In this document: positions 1 through 10,100 of the stretch, in pieces
Layout: the number at the start of each line of letters is the position of its first letter
How positions within the stretch are numbered: the first letter of the stretch is position 1
Assembly (NCBI RefSeq): GCF_029850875.1
Contig: NZ_JAOVAM010000001.1
Coordinates: 62,001 to 126,000, forward strand
Reading direction: 5' to 3'
From: Rothia similimucilaginosa
GTDB lineage: Bacteria; Actinomycetota; Actinomycetes; Actinomycetales; Micrococcaceae
Length of the DNA stretch: 64,000 nucleotides
Made by a program: the position numbers and the translations under genes
Notes under the pieces: model-generated
What the model was told of the DNA's origin: nothing
The model's database searches: none
What the model saw: only the letters and a program-made list of their open reading frames with translations

Positions 1-1302
1 CCCCGCCGCAACCGCCGCGTTAATGAAACGCGAACGCTGGGTCGCGCGAGTGTTCGGCGGCTGAGTCTTAGCCGCCTCCGCAACGCCCTCGGGCAGGATG
101 CGCTTGACCGCACCGCGACGAACCAGCGCATGGAAGACACTACGCTCCGGGTCAATGTCGTGGTACGCCAAGTCCAGCTGACGGATGCGGGCACTCGCAT
201 AATCGGCAGGCTGACCGGCCGCGCGGGCACGGGCAATGTACGCATCCAGAAGCTTCTTCTTAATCGCCCAGTCAATCTCAGTATCAATGCTGCTGTAGTC
301 GCCGGACTCGATAGCATCCAGGGTGCGCTGCCACAGGTCCAGGGCGTATTCCGTATGGTGGTGGTGCACGCCGTACTGTTCCACATACTGACGGGCGGCG
401 TCCAAGTAGTGACGCTGAACGCTCAACGCCGTGTAGTACTTACCGTCGGTGGTTTCGAAGGTCGCGGTGCCAGTTAGATCGTGGCTGATAGCGCGCAGAG
501 CCGCCGGAACAGACACAATATCCAGGCTCGTCACCGGGAAGCGATCCTCCAGCATGCGCAGCACCAGGTCAGTGCTGGCAATCTTCAGCAGGGTCGTCGG
601 CTCCGCCATGTTCGAGTCACCATTAATGACGTGCATGCGGCGGAACTTCGAAGCGTCCGCGTGCGGCTCGTCGCGCGTGTTAATGAGCGGGCGAGCGCGC
701 GAGGTGGAGGTGGATGCCGCCTCCCAAATATGGTCGGCACGCTGCGAGAACGAGTACGAGGGCACACCCGTGCTGGACGCCGGGTCGGTCGAACCGGGCA
801 CCGGGCCGCCGTTCGGGTGGGTCTTACCGGCACCGACCAGAATCTGGCGGGTCACCAGGAAGGGCACGAGCTGCTTAATCAGGTCGTTGAACTGCAGTTT
901 GCGGCTAATCAGGTAGTTCTCATGGCTGCCGTAGGAGTTGCCCGCCGAATCCACGTTGTTCTTGAACAGGTACAGTTCACCGTCAAGGGGACGGCCCTCC
1001 GAGCCTGCGAGCAGTCGCTTGCGGGCGGTACGCGCCAGATCAGCGAAAAGCAGCTCACCGGCGCGTTCCTGCGCGAGTAGCTCGTCAATGCTACCGCATT
1101 CGGCGGAGGCGTACTCGGGGTGCGAACCCACGTCAAGGTAGAGCCTACCGCCGTTGGGTAGGAAAACGTTCGTTGAGCGCCACTGATCCAGGACGGGCTT
1201 GAAAAGGGCAGCGGCGGATTCTTCGATGCTCAGCCGACCGAGCCCATGCGGGACGTAGCTGAGCCCGAATTCGCTTTCAATGCCGAAAATACGGTGTTCC
1301 AT
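1..1302 (-). CDS. pafA: Pup--protein ligase PafA (3' end outside window)
   Basis: This enzyme uses ATP to join the C-terminal glutamate of Pup to lysines of target proteins. The reading frame opens with MEHRIFGIESEFGLSY; the I-E-S-E-F-G motif at residues 8-13 holds the metal/ATP-binding glutamates of the carboxylate-amine ligase-like fold, and RLYLDVGSHPEYASAEC at about 53-69 contains the catalytic Asp (D57). Farther on come NNVDSAGNSYGSHENYLISR and LINTRDEPHADASKFRRMHV, both typical of the PafA/Dop family. About 434 codons are present and the stop lies outside the window. The start ATG is 29 bases after the pup stop, so the two are probably co-transcribed. PafA is preferred over Dop because the N-terminus is short and lacks the Dop loop; a separate dop lies upstream. 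Confidence 0.95.
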   Translation of the reverse strand, partial: MEHRIFGIESEFGLSYVPHGLGRLSIEESAAALFKPVLDQWRSTNVFLPNGGRLYLDVGSHPEYASAECGSIDELLAQERAGELLFADLARTARKRLLAGSEGRPLDGELYLFKNNVDSAGNSYGSHENYLISRKLQFNDLIKQLVPFLVTRQILVGAGKTHPNGGPVPGSTDPASSTGVPSYSFSQRADHIWEAASTSTSRARPLINTRDEPHADASKFRRMHVINGDSNMAEPTTLLKIASTDLVLRMLEDRFPVTSLDIVSVPAALRAISHDLTGTATFETTDGKYYTALSVQRHYLDAARQYVEQYGVHHHHTEYALDLWQRTLDAIESGDYSSIDTEIDWAIKKKLLDAYIARARAAGQPADYASARIRQLDLAYHDIDPERSVFHALVRRGAVKRILPEGVAEAAKTQPPNTRATQRSRFINAAVAAG

Positions 1303-1331
1303 GATGCTGACCCGGCGTGCAGGTGCGCCGG

Positions 1332-1526
1332 TTACTCGCCACCCTTCTGGACGAAGCCGGTGACGAAGTCTTCAGCATTCTCAGCGAGCAGGCCGTCAAT
1401 TTCGTCGAGCAGGTCGTCGACCTCGCTCACGTCAGAGACAACGTGGGAGGCGGCGAGGGTCAGTTCCTGCTCCTGCTCGGCTGCGGTGGTTTCGGTCTGC
1501 TGTGCGCTGATGCGTTCGCGGCTCAT
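1332..1526 (-). CDS. pup: Prokaryotic ubiquitin-like protein Pup
   Basis: Pup is the small disordered tag attached to proteins by PafA. The 64-residue product starts MSRERISAQQ, is rich in Glu/Gln/Thr, has the coiled-coil-forming segment VSDVSEVDDLLDEIDGLL at about 30-47, which in the family binds the ARC/Mpa ATPase, and ends FVQKGGE. The terminal Gly-Gly-Glu is the ligation-ready form, so Dop deamidation of a C-terminal Gln is not needed here. I chose the ATG at 1526 because GAGGAG sits just upstream; the frame stays open upstream, but the residues there do not look like Pup. It lies between dop and pafA. In Mycobacterium prcB and prcA follow pup; here pafA follows directly. Confidence 0.95.
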   Translation of the reverse strand: MSRERISAQQTETTAAEQEQELTLAASHVVSDVSEVDDLLDEIDGLLAENAEDFVTGFVQKGGE

Positions 1527-1717
1527 GGTTCTCTCCTCAAGGGGTTTTCGGTTGTGGACAAATAAGTTTTTAGTGGTGTCGGGTGCGGGGTGTAAGGGTT
1601 TTTTTAGTACCCGAACCTTCATGCACCCTACCTGTGGGTTATGTGGTTTTCACTCTTCCAAATGGGGGTATTCGCCCCGGGGAAGAATATGAGTTCATGT
1701 GGGTTTAGGGGATGCTA

Positions 1718-3529
1718 CTAGCGCAGCCGGTTCAGCAGCTCATCCGAATGGTTTACCTCATCCAGCAGCGGTTCCACCGCGGCGGCACCGTACCGGGTCG
1801 GTTCCATCATCGTAAAACGAGTAAGATCCTTCGAATACCTGCCACGGCAAGACACCGTATCCCAGTTAATACCCAGAATCTCCTCCGGCCAACGCGCCAT
1901 CAAAGTACCACGCAAAAACGCCCGCGTCTCACGCGGCGGCTCAGTGGTCGCACGCTCGATCTGCTCCGCAGAGAACAGCGTACGTATACGGCCACGGGCC
2001 ACCAGACGGTGATACAGACTCTTTGACGGGTCAATATCAGCGTACTGCAAATCCAAAGCCTTTAACTTCGGATTCGCATAATCTACGCCCTGGGCGACAT
2101 AACCGCGCACCAGCGCATACTTCGCCACCCAATCCAGACGATCCGCCAGCGAGAGCGGGTTAGTTTCCAGGGCGTCCAGCACTTCGCCCCACAGATCGAG
2201 AATCTGCGCGGTCGCAGCATCCACACCCGCCGGGTTCGATTCCTCGTGCGCACGGGAGGCCTCATAGTAGGCGCGCTGAATCTGCAGGGCACTTGCAGAA
2301 CCACTCGTGGACACCGGATTTGGCAGGGCCGCCGAAGACGGCGCCAACGGCAGCTGAACCGATAGTGACAGGTCGTGGCTGACCGCGTGCATCGCCGCCA
2401 CCGGATCAGACAGGCGCACACCCGGCAGCACCGGAGTCTGCTCACCGTGCGACTCAATCAGGTTCATCACCAGCGCCGCCGTACCAAACTTCAACAGGTT
2501 CGAATAGTGCGACATGTTTGCGTCCGCCGGAATCACGTGCAGGCGGCGGTACTTCGACTCATCCGCATGCGGTTCATCGCGCGTATTCACAATCGGGCGG
2601 CGAATCGTGGTTTCCAGACCAATCGTGCGCTCAAAGAAATCAGCACGCGAACTCATCTGAAAACCCGGAACCTCACCGTGCGTACCAATACCCACACGGC
2701 CCGCACCCGTAAAAATCGCGCGGGTCGCAAAGAACGGCAGGAGCGCATCCGCAACCTGCTCGAACGGAACATCACGGCTAATCAGGTAGTTTTCATGGGC
2801 GCCGTACGACTGGCCCTTCGAGTCGGTGTTGTTCTTGTACAGCTTCACCTGCGGCAAATCCTGCGCGTGGTTACCCAGCTCCACCAACGACTCATACGCC
2901 AGCGCGTCACCGGCAGCGTCATAGAGCACTGCATCGGCGGGGGTTAGAACCTCCGGCGAGGAATACTCCGGATGCGCATGATCCACATACAGGCGCGCAC
3001 CATTGGGTAGAATCGCGTTCATGGTCACGCGGTCCCAGTCCAGACGCTCCGGGAAACCACCGCGGCCGTGCACGCCGGCGAGCGCATCCAGGGCGCTACG
3101 CGGCTCGGCGGGCTCACCCGGTGCCTGAACGCCCGCCTCACGCATAATCTCCAGGGCGATATCTTCGCTGGTCAGCTCGGTGCGGGTGTGCGTCATCTGG
3201 CTCGAGTGGGCGGTGGAGGCGTCCTGAACCTGACCGAAAGCATCACGCAGCGGCGACTCCGACTCACCCAGCCACTGACCCTCGGGGGTAGCAGTCGAGT
3301 AGTTCTCTGCCTGGCGGGCCTGCTCGGCGGTCAGCTCATCCGCCAGGGCGCGGCGCTGCAGCTCCTCACGGAAAGCGGCGCCGCGGCGGAACGCCAACTT
3401 AGCGTAAGTGTTGACCACCAGTGCGGACAGCACGGTCGGGTTGGTGCCCGGCGCGGAGGGGGCGATGACGCCGTACTCGGTTTCGGCACCCATAATGCGG
3501 TGCACGCCGTAGCTGGGGGTGGAGTTCAT
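1718..3529 (-). CDS. dop: Pup deamidase/depupylase Dop, enlarged
   Basis: Dop removes Pup from tagged proteins and, where Pup ends in Gln, deamidates it. The 603-residue product has GAETEYG at 14-20 (metal-binding glutamates), ILPNGARLYVDHAHPEYSSPE at about 173-193 with the nucleophile-position Asp at 183, then YKNNTDSKGQSYGAHENYLISRD and VNTRDEPHADESKYRRLHVI. Its homologue in M. tuberculosis is about 500 residues with this Asp near 95, so roughly 85-90 extra residues lie in front of it, largely around the SPLRDA segment in the region of the regulatory Dop loop. AGGAGA precedes the ATG. It lies between arc and pup. Because Pup here already ends in Glu, its main role is probably depupylation. 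Confidence 0.94.
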   Translation of the reverse strand: MNSTPSYGVHRIMGAETEYGVIAPSAPGTNPTVLSALVVNTYAKLAFRRGAAFREELQRRALADELTAEQARQAENYSTATPEGQWLGESESPLRDAFGQVQDASTAHSSQMTHTRTELTSEDIALEIMREAGVQAPGEPAEPRSALDALAGVHGRGGFPERLDWDRVTMNAILPNGARLYVDHAHPEYSSPEVLTPADAVLYDAAGDALAYESLVELGNHAQDLPQVKLYKNNTDSKGQSYGAHENYLISRDVPFEQVADALLPFFATRAIFTGAGRVGIGTHGEVPGFQMSSRADFFERTIGLETTIRRPIVNTRDEPHADESKYRRLHVIPADANMSHYSNLLKFGTAALVMNLIESHGEQTPVLPGVRLSDPVAAMHAVSHDLSLSVQLPLAPSSAALPNPVSTSGSASALQIQRAYYEASRAHEESNPAGVDAATAQILDLWGEVLDALETNPLSLADRLDWVAKYALVRGYVAQGVDYANPKLKALDLQYADIDPSKSLYHRLVARGRIRTLFSAEQIERATTEPPRETRAFLRGTLMARWPEEILGINWDTVSCRGRYSKDLTRFTMMEPTRYGAAAVEPLLDEVNHSDELLNRLR

Positions 3530-3643
3530 GGGGTTCTCCTGAAAAGTTCTATACCATCTAAAGGCTCTGGACCTGCGGTCATTGAGGTTGATGCGGGATA
3601 AGCACGTTGAGCGCCGCCCGGCTCATGGTGCCGGAGGCGCGGT

Positions 3644-5470
3644 TTAGCGCGGCGGCTCCACCGACACCAGGCGGCCACGCACACCGGCAACGGTGAGCGC
3701 ATCCTCAATATCGGGCAGTGGCGGCAAGTCCACCTGATCCTCAAACTCGGCGCGTACCGCCTCCAGCAGGTGGCGGGTGCCAATCCCCACACCCGCTGCG
3801 TTAGCGCCGGCAGTCAGCGCCTGCAACTGCTCCTTAATCGCCGCCTTCTTCGCGCGGTCCACAATATTGCGAATCACCGCGCCCGAAGCGAAATCGCCGC
3901 GGTACAGCGTGTGAGTGGACAGGTTCGCGCTCGCACCAGAACCAACGACCATGGAAGAATCCACGGTCGCCACAGCGTACGCCGTGGAGGGGGTGCGTGC
4001 GTACAGCTGACCTGCCGCCGCCGCAATCATCGCGGTCAGGGCGGCGCGGGTCGAGCCGGCGGCTGCTACCTCCGCAGCGTCCAGGGGCAGGTCTTCGGTC
4101 AGGTACAGGCTGAAAATCTCTGCCGCACCGGCGGCATCCGGGCGGTTAATGCGGATCTTCAGGTCGAGTCGACCCGGGCGCATCACCGCGGCATCGATCA
4201 AATCTTCACGGTTGGTCGCACCAATGACGATGACGTTCTGCAGCGACTCCACGCCGTCAATTTCGGCAAGCAGCTGCGGTACGATGGTCGTCTCAATATC
4301 GGAGGAACGACCCGAACCGCGCATACGGAACAGCGACTCCATCTCGTCAAAGAACACGACGACCGGGTGGCCTGCCTCCGCCTTCTCACGGGCGGCAACG
4401 AAAATATCGCGGATCTGACGCTCGGTCTCACCGACGAACTTATCGAGCAGCTCGGGGCCCTTAATGTTCAAGAAGTAGCCGCGAGTAGCCGAACCCGGGT
4501 TCAGCGCAGCCGCACGAGCCGCCAGGGAGTTCGCCACAGCCTTAGCAATCATGGTCTTACCGTTACCGGGAGGACCGTACAGCAGAATGCCCTTGGGCGG
4601 TGCCAGGTGGTAGCGCTCAAAAATCTCGGGGTGCAGGTACGGCAGCTCCACCGCGTCGCGAATCTGCTCAATCTGCGCGCCCAGGCCACCAATCTGCTCG
4701 TAGGTGACGTCAGGAATCTCTTCCAGCACCAGCTCCTGCGAGCGGGAGGCGGGAACCTGCGAGGTCAGCATACGGGTGCGCGTGTCGAGGGTGACCGCGT
4801 CACCGGTACGCAGCTGCTCAATGTCGAGGGAACCAGCCACACGCGCCACCTGCTGAGCACCCGAGGACGTATCAACCAGCACGCGCTGCTCATCCAGCAC
4901 CTCGCGCACGGTCACCACGTCACCGAAGGGTTCGGTGTCCAGGGCGAGCACCGCTTCCGTCTTGTCGTTGAGCAGCACGGTCATGCCGGGAGTCAGTGTG
5001 GACAAGTCAATGAGCGGGGATACGGGAATACGCATCATACGGCCGCTCACCTGAACATCCAGGTAGGTGTCAATCTCGGCGGGAGTCTTATCGTCAGCGA
5101 CCTGCTCGTAGGTCATGGTCTGACCCTCATGCACCGCCAACACAATCGCCGAATTCAGCGGCGGCATAACGTTCTGCGACAGGGAGGCGCGCAGACGCTC
5201 CACCTGGTAGCGCATGCTGGTGATTGCCTCAACGAGCTTGCGGTTCTTCTCCCCCGCACCACGAATCTGTCGGCTCATATTGTCGCGGGTTGCCTCCGCC
5301 GCGGAGAGTCGACGCAGCACGGCGTCATACTCCTGCGCGCTGACGGGCTGACTGCCGGGCAGGGAGGTCGACCCGAAAGCAGCCGAGTAGTGCGGTGCCG
5401 CGCTGGCTGCACTGTGGGCGGTGCCGTGTTGGGGGGTTCCTGCCTGATCTGCAGATTCGTGGGTGGACAC
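3644..5470 (-). CDS. arc: AAA ATPase forming ring-shaped complexes (ARC/Mpa)
   Basis: This is the hexameric AAA+ ATPase that recognises Pup and unfolds pupylated proteins. Residues about 46-98 form the N-terminal coiled coil that binds Pup, about 100-245 the tandem OB region, and the AAA module follows with Walker A GPPGNGKT at 299-306, Walker B VVVFFDEMES near 370-379 and a GATNREDLIDAAVMRPGR stretch. The C-terminus is RGRLVSVEPPR. The Gln-Tyr-Leu tail with which Mpa opens the 20S proteasome gate is absent. The start is a GTG at 5470 preceded by AAAGGAG. It sits between trmI and dop as in other Actinobacteria. With no prcBA in the locus, it probably works without a proteasome, as in Corynebacterium. 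Confidence 0.94.
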   Translation of the reverse strand: MSTHESADQAGTPQHGTAHSAASAAPHYSAAFGSTSLPGSQPVSAQEYDAVLRRLSAAEATRDNMSRQIRGAGEKNRKLVEAITSMRYQVERLRASLSQNVMPPLNSAIVLAVHEGQTMTYEQVADDKTPAEIDTYLDVQVSGRMMRIPVSPLIDLSTLTPGMTVLLNDKTEAVLALDTEPFGDVVTVREVLDEQRVLVDTSSGAQQVARVAGSLDIEQLRTGDAVTLDTRTRMLTSQVPASRSQELVLEEIPDVTYEQIGGLGAQIEQIRDAVELPYLHPEIFERYHLAPPKGILLYGPPGNGKTMIAKAVANSLAARAAALNPGSATRGYFLNIKGPELLDKFVGETERQIRDIFVAAREKAEAGHPVVVFFDEMESLFRMRGSGRSSDIETTIVPQLLAEIDGVESLQNVIVIGATNREDLIDAAVMRPGRLDLKIRINRPDAAGAAEIFSLYLTEDLPLDAAEVAAAGSTRAALTAMIAAAAGQLYARTPSTAYAVATVDSSMVVGSGASANLSTHTLYRGDFASGAVIRNIVDRAKKAAIKEQLQALTAGANAAGVGIGTRHLLEAVRAEFEDQVDLPPLPDIEDALTVAGVRGRLVSVEPPR

Positions 5471-5603
5471 GGTAGCTCCTTTAGCTGTTCGTCCTAATCG
5501 GTGGCTACTCGGTGCGGGTCGTTGGGCGCAAGGAGTAGCCTGGTGAGTGCACTGCGGGGGCTCCAGGTAACGCCCGTGCCCCCGCAGGTTAATGATTCAT
5601 CAA

Positions 5604-6671
5604 TTATTCGGCAGACTCAGATGCTTCGTTCTGCTCAGTCTCCAAGCCGTTCTGTTCCAGCGCAATCTCGTTCGCGCGTGCGGCGTGAGCGGCAAGGTTC
5701 TTCGCATCGCGGGCTGCGCGGCGAATCTTCTTATCGGTCACCTCACGCTCACCCACGTTCATGGGAATCCACGCGTTCATATCCTCTTCAGAGAAGTCAG
5801 TCTTGGACGCGCGACGCTTCGGAGCCAGGCGCACCGCACCGTCAGCGAGGCGACGAGCCACAACCAGGAATGCGGTGTGTGCAACCATGCGGTGGTCGGG
5901 GCGGACTGCCAGGCCCTCCACGTGCCAGCCGCGAACAATGGTTTCGTCACATTCGGGTTCGGTGAAGCGGCCGTCCAGGCGCATGCCCTCAACCAGGCGG
6001 GACATCTGGGTTACGGTCGCAACGTAGCAGATGAGCACGCCGCCGGGTGCGAGCGCCTCCGCCACAGCGTCCAGGCACTCCCAGGGTGCGAGCATGTCGA
6101 GTACGACGCGGTCGACGCTGCCGGGCTCTTCAACCTGCGGCAGGGTGTCCTGCAGGTCGCCGATGCTCAGCTTCCACGCCGGGTGCGGTCCACCGAACAT
6201 GGTCTCAATGTTGCCGCGGGCGACGTCCGCGAACTCTTCACGACGTTCGAAGGAGTGCACGCAACCGTAGTCGCCGACTGCGCGCAGCAGGGCGATGGAC
6301 AGTGCACCAGAGCCGACGCCTGCCTCGACGACGCGTGCGCCGGGGAAGATATCTGCCTTGACGATGATCTGCGCGGCGTCCTTGGGGTAGACGACGGCTG
6401 CGCCGCGCGGCATGGAGAGCACGAAGTCCTTGTAGAGGGGGCGCAGCGCCTGGTAGAGGATGCCGTGAGTGTTGGCGATGACGGTGCCTTCGGGTGCGCC
6501 GATGAGGTCGTCATGCTTGAGGAAGCCCTTGTGGGAGTGGTATTCGCCGCCTTCGGCGAGGGTGATGGTGGTGATGCGGCCGCGTTCATCAGTGATCTGG
6601 ACGCGCTCGCCGGGGCGGAAGGGGCCGCGGCGGTTGATTGCGCCGGTGGGGGTGGGGGTGCCGCTGCTCAC
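5604..6671 (-). CDS. trmI: tRNA (adenine-58-N1)-methyltransferase TrmI
   Basis: This SAM-dependent enzyme methylates N1 of adenine 58 in the T-loop of tRNA. The 355-residue product has an N-terminal small beta domain, the SAM-binding motif VVEAGVGSGALSIAL at about 114-128, and a Rossmann-fold methyltransferase with DRVVLDMLAPWECLDAV farther on, all typical of the tetrameric TrmI family. The last 60 residues are charged and probably disordered. The start is a GTG at 6671 with GAGGAG upstream. It lies immediately upstream of arc, a synteny seen in Mycobacterium and many other Actinobacteria. Confidence 0.93.
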   Translation of the reverse strand: MSSGTPTPTGAINRRGPFRPGERVQITDERGRITTITLAEGGEYHSHKGFLKHDDLIGAPEGTVIANTHGILYQALRPLYKDFVLSMPRGAAVVYPKDAAQIIVKADIFPGARVVEAGVGSGALSIALLRAVGDYGCVHSFERREEFADVARGNIETMFGGPHPAWKLSIGDLQDTLPQVEEPGSVDRVVLDMLAPWECLDAVAEALAPGGVLICYVATVTQMSRLVEGMRLDGRFTEPECDETIVRGWHVEGLAVRPDHRMVAHTAFLVVARRLADGAVRLAPKRRASKTDFSEEDMNAWIPMNVGEREVTDKKIRRAARDAKNLAAHAARANEIALEQNGLETEQNEASESAE

Positions 6672-6946
6672 GGGGTGGTTCTCCTCGGGTTTGGGTCAGT
6701 CTGTGCTGTTCGCGCTTTGCGGCGAACTAGGGTACGGAAAAAGTCCTTTTCTATTTTAGCGGAGTCTGCATATCGGCTGTGGTGCATTACCCCGCGGGCG
6801 TGATAATGCGGGGCCCGGATGGAGCAATGACCACTGAGCGATTGGGGCTACTCATTTTTGGTTAGACTGGAGTGGAGTCCGCGGAACTCCTCTGCGGGCC
6901 GAAACACCTTAGTGCCCACGAATTATGGGGCAGAGGAAAGAGTATT

Positions 6947-7138
6947 GTGACTGATTTCAACTCACTGATTGCCGAGTTCGGCAGGCAGGTGCGGGAGAAT
7001 CTGCGCGTTGGGGATGGTGAACCGGAGGCTCAGCTGACGAACCCGGTCGCTACCCTGTTGCAGGACTTTGGCGCTTTGCATTCGATGAAGGTTGTGACCG
7101 TCCGTGAAACCTCGCTGAAAACAGCGGGGGGGGTCTAG
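6947..7138 (+). CDS. N-terminal fragment of the type ISP/IIG-like restriction-modification enzyme
   Basis: This short frame starts at a GTG with GAGGAAAG about eight bases upstream (VTDFNSLIAEFGRQVREN) and ends at TAG a few bases after an 8-G run. The next frame continues at once with the nuclease motif of the restriction enzyme, so these about 63 residues are its true N-terminus, cut off by a frameshift. Adding one G or removing two restores one frame of about 1,123 codons, joining SLKTAGG to LVSEGLVRPDYA. The frame is also open upstream to 6872, but those residues are not convincing. Confidence 0.8.
   Translation: MTDFNSLIAEFGRQVRENLRVGDGEPEAQLTNPVATLLQDFGALHSMKVVTVRETSLKTAGGV
7126..7133 (+). 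repeat. Eight-G homopolymer tract at the frameshift of the restriction gene
   Basis: Eight consecutive G residues lie where the N-terminal and main reading frames of the restriction-modification gene part. Tract lengths of 6 or 9 would be in frame; 7 and 8 are not. Such tracts change length by slipped-strand mispairing, and phase-variable restriction genes elsewhere use them. An assembly or read error of one base is the alternative. Confidence 0.9.
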
Positions 7139-7152
7139 TTTCTGAGGGTCTG

Positions 7153-10100
7153 GTGCGCCCTGATTACGCCATCATGGTCGATGGTGTTTTAACCGGTTAC
7201 GTGGAGCTGAAGGCTCCGGGTAAGAACATTGACCCCGCTTCTTTCACTAAGAAGAGCCACGAGTATAAGCAGTGGCAGCGGCTGCGGAACCTTCCGAACC
7301 TTTTGTACACCAATGGCACCGAGTGGCGCCTATACCGTTATGGCGAACCGGTGCTGACGAGCACCGGGTACGATGCAGTGCATATGCATGGTTCTTTTAG
7401 CGGCCATGGCACGCTGAGCGCACCGGATGCTCTCGCGGCGTTCTTCCTTAACTTTCTGCGTTGGGCTCCCTCCCCGATTACGAGTGCCGATCAGCTGGTA
7501 GAAACTCTCGCTCCCCTTGCGGCTTTGCTGCGTGAAGAGATGCTTATAGGTCTTGCCGTACAGGAAAAGACATATAAAGCGGATCAGACAAAGGCTAAGA
7601 AGAAGGGTGAGGAAGATTTTGTGATTCCTCCCCCGCTGGTGGGTCTGCGTAAGGATTGGCGTGATACTCTCGCCCCGAGTACCAGTAATGAAGAGTTTGC
7701 CGATAGTTTTGCGCAGACGGTGGTTTTCTCACTGGTGGTTGCTCTCTCAGAGGGTCACGACCTGAGCCTTGAGACGTTCTCGACCATGGCGGGTCGTTTG
7801 CGTTCTCAGCACGGTCTGCTGGGTAATGCGCTGGGTCTGCTGACCGAGCATCTGGATGAGAAAAGCTCCCTGTATAACGCTCTGGCTGTGATTGTGCGTG
7901 TCATGGGTGCAGCCTCCTGGAAATACATTTCTGGCGGCAAGTCGGATGTGTATCTTCACCTCTACGAGCACTTCCTGAAGGTCTATAACCCCGAGCAGCG
8001 CAAGAAGACCGGTAGCTACTACACCCCCGTTGAGGTGGTGGATCAGATGGTGCGCCTGGTAGACGATGCTCTACGCACCTACCTGGGCAAGGAGCACGGT
8101 CTGGCGAGCGAGGGTGTGTCTGTGATTGACCCGGCGATGGGTACCGGCACCTATCCTCTGTCGGTTATGCACAAGGTGGCGAAGACGGAGAGCCTCGCTC
8201 CCGCTGCGCGTACTCGTGCTCTGAATCGTCTGGCGAAGAACCTGTACGGCTTTGAGCTGCAGTCCGGTCCTTTCTCCGTGGCTGAGCTTCGCCTGAACCA
8301 GACCCTTAAGGAGCTGGGGGCTGATATTCCCGAGGACGGTCTGAACCTCTATGTGGCGGATACTCTGAGCGACCCCTACGCTAAGCAGAAGCCGGTGAAC
8401 GGTAATACTCTGCGTCTGCTTTCTCAGTTGTCGAATAAGGCAACTAGGGTGAAGCGTGAGGTGCCTATTCAGGTGTGCATTGGTAATCCGCCGTATAAGG
8501 ATAAGGCCGAGGGTATGGGTGGCTGGGTGGAGTCGGGTTTCCGCTCTGCCGATGTTGCCTCCCCGATTCTGGATGACTTCCGTGCACCGGGTATGGGTAG
8601 GTACGAGTATGTGCTGAAGAACCTGTACGTCTATTTCTGGCGCTGGGCTTTCTGGAAGGTTTTTGAGGATTCTTTCCGTGCTCTGGAGGACCAGCTCGAT
8701 AGTGCTCAGAATGCGGGTGTGGTCTGCTTTATTACCGCAGACGGCTATCTGAATGGACCTGGCTTCGCGGGAATGCGTGAGTATATTCGCCGCTCTTCTA
8801 GCCGCGGATGGGTTATTAATGTGACCCCTGAGGGTAAGCGTCCGCCGGCAAAGAATGCTGTCTTTGCTATTGAGACTCCGGTGTCTATTGCCCTGTTCTT
8901 GCGTGAAGAAAATACCGATGAGGAAACCCCCGCGGATATTCGCTACGTGGCTCTACACGGTACCTTTGCGGAGAAAATGCAGGCTCTTGCTACCCTCAAC
9001 CTGGACGGTGCCGAGTTTGAGCCGGTGCGCTCTGGCTGGGGTGATAAGTTCGCTCCCGAAGCGGGTGGTGATTGGGATAGTTACCCGGCATTGCCTGATT
9101 TCTATGCCAGCTGCTTCCCCGGTGTGAAGCCCAATAAGACCTGGGTTTATGCTCCCTCGGAGAGCGTACTACAGGAACGCTGGGCTGAGCTCATCGAAGG
9201 CAATGATTTGGAAGTACGTGCTGAACGTTTTAAGGAAACTAGTAGTACGGGTATAGCAGTTGGTAAAAAGCCGCTTCCTGGGAACGATACATTCCAGGGA
9301 AGTCTCGAAAGCCTGAACAACCAGATTGCACGTGAGCTCATTCCTGATACGCCGAATATTGTGCAGGTGGGGTATCGCTCCTTTGACCGGCAGTATATCT
9401 TGGCCGATTCACGCTTACTCCATCGTGCTTCTCCTGATCTATGGGAGCATCGCGTTCCCGAGCAGATTTTTATTGTGGAGCAGCACGCACACTACCCCAA
9501 GGCGGGCCCGGGACTGTACTTTAGTACCCTTATCCCGGATATGCACGCCTTCAATAATCGTGGTGGCCGTGCGCATCCGGCACTAACTGCTGGCGGTGCC
9601 CCCAACCTCACCGAACCTGCCACGCAGATGCTACGTGAGCGTTTCGGAGATAACGCCCCCGGCGACCTCGTCTACTACCTGGCGGCACTCACCGGACACC
9701 CCGGCTACGTGCGCACCTTTGACGAGCCCCTCCAACAGGCGGGTATCCGCGTGCCCCTCACCGCCGACCCTGCACTCTGGGAACGCGCTGTTCAGCTTGG
9801 TAAGCAGGTCGTGTGGCTGCACACCTACGGTGAGCGTGGTGAGCCGCTACCGGGTATAAAGTATCTGCACCAGTTGCCTAAGGACGCAGACTACACCCTG
9901 CCGAATCCGACGGTAGACATGGGCAAAACCATGCCGGAGAAGAAGCCCAGCTTCTCCCCCGACCCGGTCGATAGCCTCTCCAAGGAAGAGAATAACCCCG
10001 TCATGGGCACCGTCTCCTTCGGTCGGGCACGCTGTGAGAACGTGGAGAAACGCGTCTTCGACTACACCGTCGGTGGCAACCAGGTGCTGGGACTGTGGGC

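Noticed and set aside
1561-1575. DnaA-box-like TTGTCCACA near pup and TTATCCACA near 37132
   Set aside because: Single isolated boxes in ordinary intergenic or terminator sequence; no cluster, no dnaA or dnaN nearby, so no origin.
3770-5497. Long plus-strand open frame opposite the ATPase gene
   Set aside because: It mirrors the codon pattern of arc in a high-GC genome, has no family motif and no ribosome-binding site.
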